Part shown: one piece after another, positions 54,040 through 64,000 of the stretch | Numbering within the stretch: the first letter of the stretch is position 1 | Layout: the number at the start of each line of letters is the position of its first letter | DNA from: Schizochytrium sp. TIO01 | Lineage: Eukaryota > Sar > Bigyra > Thraustochytrida > Thraustochytriidae | NCBI GenBank assembly: GCA_004764695.1 | Contig: SMSO01000036.1 | Location: 1,942,001-2,006,000 of the forward strand | Direction of reading: 5' to 3' | Length of the DNA stretch: 64,000 bases | Made by a program: the position numbers and the translations under genes | Notes under the pieces: model-generated | Seen by the model: only the letters and a program-made list of their open reading frames with translations | Told to the model about the DNA's origin: nothing | Database searches by the model: none

Positions 54040-54080
54040 GTGCTTGCGTGCTTGCGTGCTTGCTTGCTTGCTTGCTTGCT
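54040..54080. repeat. (GCTT)n / tgcttgcg microsatellite
   Basis: tgcttgcg units pass into pure gctt units. Period 4, with an eight-base higher-order form at the left. Confidence 0.9.
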
Positions 54081-54350
54081 GTTGTGCCCTTGGGCTTCTG
54101 CTTCTTCGCTGCTGCTCTGAGGTTCCGCGTTGCGGGTCTGCTGCCTTGGAAATGGCGCAGCGAAATGAGTCCAAGCAGTCGCTAGGAGGCGCTACTGCAG
54201 CGCTACGCCCGCCTAAGCGCGCCTAGTCTCGGCTTTCTTTCTCTTTTCCATCACCTTTACGCCACACCGCGTAACTCCGTCACGTTGTTACGCCGCTTCT
54301 GGTAAGAGTGCTTATGGAAGTTCCTGGAAGTCAGTGGCTTTGAGTCACCG

Positions 54351-54411
54351 TCAATCAATCGATCGATCGATCAATCGATTAATGAATCAATCGATCGATC
54401 GATCGATCATT
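54351..54411. repeat. (ATCG)n/(ATCA)n microsatellite
   Basis: Alternating blocks of gatc and aatc units over about 60 bases, partly palindromic. Confidence 0.9.
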
Positions 54412-54462
54412 CGGGTGGGTAGGGAAGTGGGTAGAAGTAGGCTAATACTAGGGAGAACAAAA

Positions 54463-54560
54463 AGAAAAGGAAAAGCGGAAAGAAGTTCAAGAAAGAAGTT
54501 CAAGAAAGAATTGAAAGAAAGAAAGAAGTTTAAGAAAGAAAGAAAGAAAGAAGGTATTCA
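54463..54560. repeat. Purine tract with (GAAA)n units
   Basis: A nearly unbroken A/G tract made mostly of gaaa and gaag units; a related tract lies at about 54668-54720. Confidence 0.85.
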
Positions 54561-55000
54561 TTCTGTTTCCCTGGGATTCCCCTGGAGGAGCCTCATTGGA
54601 CATGGTGCTACGGCTTCGATTATCTATCCAAGGAAAGGGGTGAAAGGAAGAATGTGCCCGATTTGTTGGAAGAGAAGAAGAAGAAGATGATGATGAAAGA
54701 AAGAATGAAAGAAAGAAAGACGTGTTTTAAAAGCTGGCTGGGGATAGATGAGGGCCTTAAAAAGATTTGGTCTTGCCTTGAAAGAAAATAAATGTTAAAT
54801 GTTCACCGGCTCAGTAATGATACGCTACTGGAAACATTAATGAGCCATTGAACATGCTGAAGATGAAAAGATGAGTTTAAAAAGTAGCTTTTTGGTTATT
54901 TCATGAAAATATGAAAAAGACGACTAAAAAGAAGAAAGGTTTAGTTTTGAAGGGGAAAAGGTGAAGCGAATGACTCTCTTTATTGAGGAGAAGAGATTAT

Positions 55001-55026
55001 CCGACTGACCGACTGACTGACTGACT
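55001..55026. repeat. (GACT)n microsatellite
   Basis: About six copies of a period-4 unit, with one gacc variant. Confidence 0.85.
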
Positions 55027-55265
55027 TCTGGCCAAAAGGAGCAACCGCTAAAGCGATTCTTTCTCTTGCTTGAGAGATTTATAGTGTCTAATCATTTTCC
55101 TGCCTGCCACTTCCTTCACTTTTCTTATCATTCCTTTTTGGGGAAGAGGTCGGATATCTGCGGATCCAAGTTATCCACACTTTTTATGATTAAGTACGTA
55201 TTTTATTTAATTTATTTATTATATAGAAAATTTCGATACCCATTTGGCTCATCTGTCTTTAAAAT

Positions 55266-55285
55266 ATATAAATAAATAAATAAAA
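55266..55285. repeat. (AAAT)n microsatellite
   Basis: About four copies of a period-4 unit. Confidence 0.8.
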
Positions 55286-56570
55286 AGGCAAAAAAATGCA
55301 TGTCGTATTTTATTGCATTCCATTTTTCATATGAAAGGTTTTATAAAAGTTTATCAATTTTAACTCGTGGTTCCTTCTCCATCAAATTAGACAATACTTT
55401 GACAAATATTATCCGCTTGTTGATTGACGGGCTATTCTGTTAATTTAATTTTTCTGGGCGTTTGTCTGACCGTGAACGTGCCTTTTGAGGTGCGAAGCGG
55501 ATGAAATTACGTTCACTACGAAATGACCATTCGATGATAAGTTTCCTCTCATTTTTATTAAAACAGATATAGCATAGAATTACAGTATTGCTATTCACAG
55601 ATAATTGGAAGAGAAATTAAAAAAAAGCGAATGTATTGGTTTCTTCGTATTATGCAATTTCAATTATGAAATACCTTTCCATCTGATTTTCCAGCGACTA
55701 TTGTTTATTATTTTTTCTGGATGCAATCGTAGATTACGTTTTTGATTGCCGCTGCTGTCGCCCCAGCTTTTATCCAATTAATTGCCTGCCTGCAACTGGT
55801 GAAAAATAGTATTGTGAGAAATATATACATTTAGATATATAATCTATTTAAGACCGTAAACTGCTACTTCGTTTTTTTTTTTTCCTTCAGAAAAGTGTGT
55901 ATCAGAGAAAGAATTAAATTCATGTGTCTTTTATTTAAAACTAATCCCACTCCTATGATCATAAGATCGGTTATTGAATATTACTACACGCAAAGAGAGA
56001 GAAAAGAAACGCTAACTATCTACTATTTTTTCTTTTCATTTCAAGTTATAGCTCATTATAAGTGAAGGCAAACTTGGATGAATTATTACGCAGACCTCGC
56101 TAAAGAGTATGGAAAGAGCCAACACTTGTTCGGTGTTTTGAGACAATTCCGTGCCAGAAGACCTGATGAAAAGAATCGCCCCATTAGCTCAAAACTCCTT
56201 ATTGATGTCAACCTTTTATATTTTACTTTGATTTTTATTGTATGAAAACCACCAGCAAATAAATAAATATATATTTATATATAAATTTTTTATTCCCCCT
56301 TCGTAAACTCGAGTTCCTGTTAGTCGTCGATCATCAGGGACAGCCAAATTGTCCTTTCGCTGTTGCGGTGTCCCACGTGTTTGGTGCCCTATCACGTCCA
56401 AAACGTACAGTCACACCTACCGCTGCTCCCTTTGAGTTAGTTGGTTGCCTTCTACTGTCTCCGAGTCCGTTTCGGGGCATCACGCCAACTGAATGTGCTC
56501 ATTGTGTGACGGCGAAGCCACGACATTCTTGAGGTTACTACGTTCAATCGGTCCTTTATTTCCTACAACG

Positions 56571-56728
<158 letters not shown>

Positions 56729-57161
56729 TTAGTCAATATATTCGCCGTAGCTTGCTAGCTACTGATTGTTTCACTTGTTTTTATTTTGAGAACTTATAAT
56801 TCTAGGATAATATGTATGGATCATAGGGGTAGTAGTAGAAATGAGCACGCAGATGCTCCGTTGAAAGCCTTAGACTTTCTTCGTTGGAGCTATTCCAAGT
56901 TCTTCAATTTCTGCAATGCAAGTTTTCGAGCTTTGACTGGCGAAGAAGCCTCAACTTCTGAGCCACGATGGTTTTGTTATTTTATTTTTCACGCATGGAG
57001 AAGGCCGCTTTAAGTTTCTGAGGATATCAGTCAGTCAAAACGCATGTGAATGCGTGCTAATTGGTGCGTTACATTCACATCAAAACGAAGCGATCCTCAA
57101 GAGGGAGGCAGCGCGAGTTTTCGCGACCTCCTTCCTTTTGGTTCTTCACGTACTTCAACAG

Positions 57162-57205
57162 CTTCTTCTTCTTCTTCTTCTTCTTCTTCTTCTTCTTCTT
57201 CTTCA
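57162..57205. repeat. (TTC)n trinucleotide repeat
   Basis: About 14 copies of ttc, one of only two period-3 arrays noted in the window. Confidence 0.95.
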
Positions 57206-58028
57206 AATGAACTTTCTTGCCTTATCTCCAAAGGGTACTTTCCTCTGCGCCATCGCAAATGCCCATCTTGGAGGACTATTGGTGAATCGAATGGACAGGC
57301 TCATGGATAGGCTCTAATGCACTCCTTTATTGAGTTCATGGGCGCTGCTATTTTCTCGTGCCGCTCGTTCTGCACAGTATGAGCTCCAAATAGGCGTTCG
57401 ATCGCTGAAGGAAAGAAGTCTTTCGTTGGTGATGTCAGACAGAAACCAATCGATCTATTTTTAGAACGTAATTGTTTTTCAATCTGTTCGTATGTGCATT
57501 CATTCACTCACTCCCTTCTCTCAGTAATACAGAACACCTCGTTTCTCTTACTGAGCAAGCAGAGAGATGCTTAGACACTACTTCGAGTAAAATGAACGAT
57601 GACTCAGCTTTCGCTACCTTCCTGTAAAAGGGCAGCCTGGAAGGCACCTTTTTTTAGCAGATGCTTGAACCTCCAGAGAACTTGAGCTCGAGTGATGAAT
57701 TTCAAGGTTTTCGCTCGCGCCAAAGCCATCCAATTTTCGAGGCCATCTTCAAGCTGGCCAGACTTCCTCATCTCCATAGTATTTGTTGTACCTACTGTAA
57801 AAGTATGCATTGTAAACACAGAGGCCGCTGAAACCAGCATTCAAGATCATCAATCACTCGAACTTGAGAGAGAAAGGTCACTCACGCACTGGGCATCACG
57901 AAGTTACACGAGCAAAAGCTCTGCCTACGATTGGAGGCGCGAGATTGTATCTTAACTGTCGTGCATCTCGTGCCTCTACGGTATAGGAGCCTCAAACTTG
58001 CTCGCAGACCAATCATTCGTTAACGCTT

Positions 58029-58157
58029 TCGTTCGTTCATTCATTAATTCATTAATTCATTAATTCATCAATTCATTAATTCATTCATTCATTCATTCAT
58101 TCATTCATTCATTCATTCATTCATTCATTCATTCATTCATTCATTCATTCATTCATC
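58029..58157. repeat. (ATTC)n microsatellite
   Basis: Begins with twelve-base attaattc-type units and runs into about 18 perfect attc units. Confidence 0.95.
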
Positions 58158-58864
58158 GCTTGAACTTCAAGTATTCCTCCAATTTTCATTTAACAGAGGT
58201 GGTGCCTTTCCCAAGAGAGGGGGCTTTCGACAAAGCTCGCGCGCGCCATGCCCTCCCTAGGGCAGCCATTCTCGATACCATGCCCCCCTTCTCCCGCCTC
58301 TCCCCTGCTGAAACCGCCACATCACGGGGCAGGGGAGGACTCCCGCCGCGGCACGTGGGATATGCCGCGCGAGGTAATCGACATCGGTGGCGAGATACCG
58401 GACCCCGCGTGTTGGAACCCACTGAGAATTTGAATTTCACTCGAAAAGAACCTTGGTACCAGTACGCACTGCTAGGCGAACGGTTAGCTGTGAGCTAGGA
58501 GTGCTAGACAGTTCGAGGCTAGGCAGTTGGCGCCTTTAACTCACGCACTACCTACAGAGTAGTTCTCAAAGAGGGCGACTGCTACCAGAAGCTCAGAGAG
58601 GCGAGCAGTGATTGAATCAAAGTTACGAAATGGGCACTAGAATCGTCTTTGCGCATGCATGGAGGTCTGCTGCCCTTCCCTTCTGCCGTGGCATGCGCCA
58701 CTCGACTTCGCGAGAACCGCATGGAAACTGGACGCGACTTGCGCGAGGACCTCGGCTCGAAGCTGCCTTGAAATCGAGCCAAGAAGGTCGGCGGACTTCT
58801 TGGGGAATGAAGATCTATTCAGTATGCATCTCTATATCTGTCTATTTATCTGTCAATTCTTCCC

Positions 58865-58900
58865 AGCTAGCTAACTGCTATATAGCAGCTAGCTAACCGT
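58865..58900. repeat. Palindromic hairpin with CTAGCTA arms
   Basis: A perfect 14-base palindrome, ctgctatatagcag at 58875-58888, is flanked on each side by ctagctaa-type sequence, so the whole can extend as an imperfect inverted repeat. Confidence 0.8.
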
Positions 58901-61900
58901 AGCAGCTACTAGTGAACGAGTGGTCGCGCATACTTTGCAAATGAGATGATATTGATCTTTCGAAACTAACTAACTTTGGGGTCCACGAGTGAGTGCCTTT
59001 GCTGATGCTTATTTGGATACCCAGAGATAGACCGACTCAGGTTCGATGTCGGTTCAAGAACGTGATAGGCATCGAGGTGCCTCGAGCCTAATGGCTGAGC
59101 TGCTCATCACGCTGTTCAACCTTGCTCGCTGGAGCATCGAGCAATTTCAGCAGACCGTCATAGTAATCGCTTGTTCTCCAGAAATCTCGTGTTTCACAGC
59201 GTGTTATCATATACTGTTTGGTCCAAACACTCATGTTCCATGAGATGATGAGAACTTGAGCTTTGAATCAGCCACAGTCACCAAAGTTTCCAGCGCATCT
59301 TTGGAACAATTATCCATCTTATGCATGCAATCATTCAGGATAACGATTGCTTCATTGCTTTAAAGCTTCATAAAGCTCTGTATCATCATATGATATGATA
59401 TAAATACACTTATTTATATACTTAAAGAAGAAGAAGAGGAAGCGAATAGATAATGATTATATGATAGGCCCTATGCAATTTACAATTAAAATAAAAGAAA
59501 CTGTTCTAGCTTTAAGTACGACACTTGCACTGGCAGTTGAAATAGAGAGGTAAGCTCGTCTAATCACGGACTAGTCTCGCAAATGAAACCTGAATAAGTT
59601 AAAGTAAGCATTTAGTAGCTTGCTGAGAGTGTTGAAACGCTGGCTTTCTGGGTATTGGTTGCTGCGGGACGACTGTGGGCTCGTGTCGCTTCGCGTGCCT
59701 TTCGGCTCTTTGCTGAAGAGGGTGAATCTTTGTGAGGATTTGAGGGGTATCCAAAGCTAGCCAGACTCATTTCAAAAACAGTTGTGAAGGAGGGAGTGTG
59801 GGTGAGCGGTTTCGTTATTTGCATGAAAACGGACAATTACCCTCACAATGAAAAACCAGTGTACACAGTCGGTAGGGCCACCATGAAAAAGCCACGAGAA
59901 GAAGCAAGGATCGACTGGCTTGCACTGGTTCGGAATCCGCAATGTGTCTGTCTGTGGGTTGTGTGGCCATTCAACCCTGGGTCAACAAACATGTTGAGCC
60001 AAGTATTAAGCCACCTCTGATGACACTCCTGGTAGGAGAGCAGTAGTGTGTTAGTGATGAGTGGTAAATAGATAAAAGAAGTAATAAGAGAAAGAAGGAG
60101 CTCTCTACCTGCTATGTAGGTGTATAACAGACACCTTGGGTGTTCAATGTGAACTCCTTTTTGAACCTTTCCCTCATTCATCATCATGCCCGCCCATTTA
60201 TTCACGCACGCCAAGGGAAGGTAGATTAGTACTAAAAAACACTAGTAGTATTCAACTTAAGCAATAAAGAAAAGTGAGATTGAGTTGTTTTGACTCTTTC
60301 TGTATTAAAATTAAAAAGAAAAGAAAATGTTTTGACTTTTAATATTAAAAATAAATTTCATGAGTTTAAAATAATTTGGAAATAAGTATTCTATTATTAT
60401 TCTTTTTTGTTAGTGCGAGTTGTCTCATTTTTCAAGTCTAATGAGGATCATTATATTTTTTGGCCTGAGGAATCTCTGAGGTGTTAAACAAAATGAATTT
60501 CGTGAAAGCTAACTCAAACAGGACAAATTGAATCATTTTTCTAGCATGTCGTTTTCAGGATGGTGAGATAATAGAGGGATCTGCAAGTGGTACCCAAAAC
60601 TGTCCAGATGTGTATATAAAGTAATCTTGGTTGCCCCTATGATGGTGAGGGATCGATGAGCTGGACTAACGAAAATTGAAAATATAAATTAAAAAAATAC
60701 TACGGCTTGTATTCCATTGTGGTAGGGAAGTCAGTGTATTCCAAAGATCATTCTACTTACTCACAGCAAAGGTTCGAGTGGGTGGTGCGCCGCCACGCCT
60801 TTAAGGAACAATCATTGCGAATTTGAGTGGTTGTAGCGCCCGTCCCCGCTCATGAGCTTTGCTGTACGATGAATACACCCCAGAATTGGCATTTTGGGAC
60901 ACTGCAGCAGCGAAGACTTCACGGAGCAGTACTTCAACAATCTTCAACAATTTGGACTGATCTTTAAACTGATGGATGCAGTAGCAACAGTTCCCTTTTG
61001 TAAAACAACCAAATCAGGGCTTCTTCCAATGGGGGTTTTTGAGAACCTAGACGGTATGTGCGCTTGAATTTCCAAAAATTTCCAAGTATAGGATTGCTGA
61101 AAACATGCTGCGTTATAAGCGTGACGTTTTCTCCTCAAAGGAAGAACGACATTCCAAATTCTTAATTTTGCCTGAAATGTACTGCGCATAGTTTTTTTTA
61201 GTTTTTTTGAGCAAGCACTCGTAGTGCTGAGTTGGTGACCAGGATTGTTATATTAAAAAACCTCTTCAAGACGCTTCTAGTCACCCCGTTACCTAAAACT
61301 CGAAAAACAGTCCTGACAATTCCCGGCCAAAATCAATCTATTTGCGCAACTATTCATGCCGTTACATCATATAGATTTCCGCCATATGAATTGGATGCCA
61401 GACACTTGAAATCTTTGATCCCGGCATTTTCTTCAAAACGATCTTTCAAATTGAAAAGAGGTACAATCAGACAGGGCCTTCATCGTACATCCAACACTCT
61501 TTAACTCGTTACCAGAAAAAATAAGTCCTTGAGGTAGGCTAGACAAGAAATATGCGGGACAATCTTAACCAACTATACAATACAACTGAAATCAAAATTA
61601 AGCACGCATAAGTAAACCTTTGGTGCTATACAAACTTTTGATTCTATCAACTTGAATGTAAAAAGAGAAGGATCCGTTTGGATAATTTCCCAGGGCTTAT
61701 CTTAAGGATCACTCATGAAAAAAGGCACAAATATTGCAACTAATATAAAGGAGAAAGGTATGTCAAACGGTAGATACCCTTTCAAAGCAATTACAGAGTA
61801 AGCAGAATATCTACAGATGATTCTTGCTTGGTTTAGAATCAAGCACAAGTACCTAGGGAACCTCAATGTCTTATTATGCTCGTGGTTCCAATTATCTACA

Positions 61901-64000
61901 AATTGTTGAAGTATGAAGCAGTAAAGAGTCTAGCACTGTTGATGGTCGACGTTAGTTTACGTTGCAGGTTGCCATGAAGGAGGTCAATTCAGGGTGGCAA
62001 CCCGCTTAGAGAAGGGGTTGTAAGAGCTGTCTAGAGCTTTTACTTCCTAAGTAGGTACGAAAGATATTGTTTTCAGTAGCACATGTTTGCCTCTGTAACG
62101 TAGTGGGCGATGCAATAGCAATATTGTCATGACACCTCTAATAATGTGCCTCAATGGTTGGTCAGTTGTACGCCTTGTGAATATTGTTGATATTCTAAGC
62201 ATTGGGGACTTGGCGTACGCACGGCCATGGTCTGTGTTTTGTCCAATTCAATGTTCGGGAACAACATCAACAAGCGACAAGGAAGATACCTGAAATCCAA
62301 GCAGTCCTTTCATGAATCATAAAGGGGCAAATGTACAGGCAGGTTTCGCTCCGCTTCATCCTTCCTCGTTGTCTAGCTGTGCAGCCTCCGTACATGCGGC
62401 TATTGCTAAAGGGGTATAGTAGCGCTCTCAAGAACCTTTCTCTTTACAAATATCAAAGTTGTCGAACTAGTGACTAGTTATTTCTCAAGCAGAAATTCCA
62501 GAGTAACAATACAAAACTACCGCTATGAAGGTTGTCTTTAAGGCCAACGAGAGAGGACCTAGGTTATCACAAGACCTTGCTACGTAGATTTGAGCTTCAC
62601 TTTACCCTGACTAATAACATGTGCACCAGATTTTTTGAGGTCTTTCATTAATCTTGACGTTCAAAAAATTATTTTTTTCGAAGAAGTCAGCCTATATATT
62701 GATAGGGTAGTAGTTTTCCACCAACACCATAGTATGAAAACATTAAAGAAAAGGCAGAGAAAAAAAAACTGAGCAGTAAAAAAGAGAAAGAAAATAATAA
62801 AAAGATGTTGTATTTTTTTAAAATAAAAATAAAAATAAAAGAATATGTTCACTCATAAAGTCATTAGTTTCATTAAAAACATTTACATGAATAGAATAAA
62901 AAATCGAACAACTGAAAACAAAATCAAGATGTAGGAGTTCTTTGTACTAAAATGAATATCCTCTCAGAAATAAGTTTTAATTAAAAAGAGAAACGCAAAA
63001 TACTCTATTGATTAAATCAAACAAAGCTACTTTCCGGTTTTTCGTGACAAAGCCCTCATATTATCATAGTGTGCTCAAGAAATGAATACTGCACCTACGA
63101 TGATGGAAAAGAGAAAATCATCGAAATACCTACCTACCGAAATCTGAAGAAATAAAAATATTGTTACCCAGGCTCATCTACAAGTTATCATTATCCCACC
63201 ATAATCCTGCGTCTCAGTGTTGGAAGGTATTGCGTAGCAGCACCTGCCCTGCGGTGGGGATTCCTGGACACCTGGGCACGGCAGGACTTTGCTACAGCAC
63301 GTGGTAGAGGCCTCCTTATCCACTGAGAGTACTCTTTTTCAGAACACATCCAGGATTCCTGTCCTGCCCCCCTCCACTGGGGGCCATCGTTTTACTAAAC
63401 CTTGGGCATCTGCAAGGCGTTTTGGCCTGTCAAGCTGTCCGTGGATGATCTGCGAACCTAAAACTTCGCAGCTTCGCAGCCCAGAGCCTCCTCAAGACAG
63501 ACGGCCCTCACCGCTCTGTCTCTGGCTCCCTTGGCTCGCGGCAGGGCGGCTCTGCCCCGGCGAATTCACCGCCCGACCCGGTCTTGGTCCCCAGCGGCAG
63601 CGAAACTTTCTTATTATAGTAGCAGCAGCAGCGGTAGATAATAAAGAAACAGAAACAGGCAGAAAAAGGTGCGGTGCATTGGATATGGAGTTGGGCACTT
63701 ATACTCGCTCGTCTGTTCCTCTTGTTCTTCAACCTTTCCTTTCGACGTTTGTTGGGTGATATCGTCGTGCATACGCGGGTATACATATCTTCCAGAGCAG
63801 CTCTGCGTTTTGAGGTTTCCAATGAAGTTTTCAGGTCCTTCAAGTTCATGAGGAAGCATCATCATACTTTACCTTTTAAAAGCACACATTGCATTGTGTT
63901 ATATTATGTTACATATATTCTGTATCATCAATAGTTACATTACTCATGATCATTAAAAACTAATTAAACATTATAAAAATAAACGGGAGATGAAACTCGT

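Noticed and set aside
58500-58540. tRNA B-box-like gttcgaggc
   Set aside because: The flanking bases do not pair into a T arm, and no acceptor or anticodon arm can be drawn.
63289-63759. A 156-codon plus-strand frame near the right edge
   Set aside because: It covers a GC-rich inverted repeat with overlapping frames on the other strand; no family likeness.

Overview
This window is nuclear DNA from an intron-poor, flagellated eukaryotic microbe. The genes are typically eukaryotic (Mediator MED7, eIF3 subunit b, NOP14, Beclin-1/ATG6, a nonaspanin, TRM1, a HECT ligase). Most are single long exons. The three clear introns have GT-AG borders and are 158, 508 and 692 bp long. A BBS2 gene implies a cilium or flagellum. 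Low intron density, moderate GC and this gene mix suggest a stramenopile such as a thraustochytrid/labyrinthulomycete. That is an inference from gene style, not from a diagnostic marker.

Layout: 0-2.3 kb has no supported gene. 2.3-15.8 kb is gene-dense: an acylated RING protein (+), MED7 (-), a 1361-residue coiled-coil protein (+), a myristoylated FN3/WW/HECT ubiquitin ligase (+) and Beclin/ATG6 (-). 15.8-19.1 kb is mostly empty. 19.1-36.9 kb is dense again: a DysF/split-PH/PDZ protein (+), eIF3b (-), BBS2 (-, with two apparent one-base frame breaks), a flavin amine oxidase (+) whose stop codon overlaps that of a convergent RNF168-like RING protein (-), and a TM9SF nonaspanin (-). 36.9-43.8 kb is a gene desert with simple repeats. 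43.8-53.2 kb carries NOP14 (+), TRM1 (-) with a probable mitochondrial/cytosolic dual start, and a three-repeat MYB factor (-). 53.2-64 kb is a second desert, rich in period-4 microsatellites.

There are no operons or obvious functional clusters. The genes are mainly housekeeping: transcription (MED7, MYB), ribosome and tRNA biogenesis and translation (NOP14, TRM1, eIF3b), ubiquitin and chromatin signalling (two RING proteins, one HECT), autophagy and membrane traffic (Beclin, TM9SF, the DysF/PH/PDZ protein) and the cilium (BBS2). I found no CRISPR, tRNA, rRNA, intact transposon or virus. The points most worth checking are the BBS2 frame breaks, the TRM1 dual start, the unusual multidomain signalling proteins, the structured introns and the period-4 repeats.
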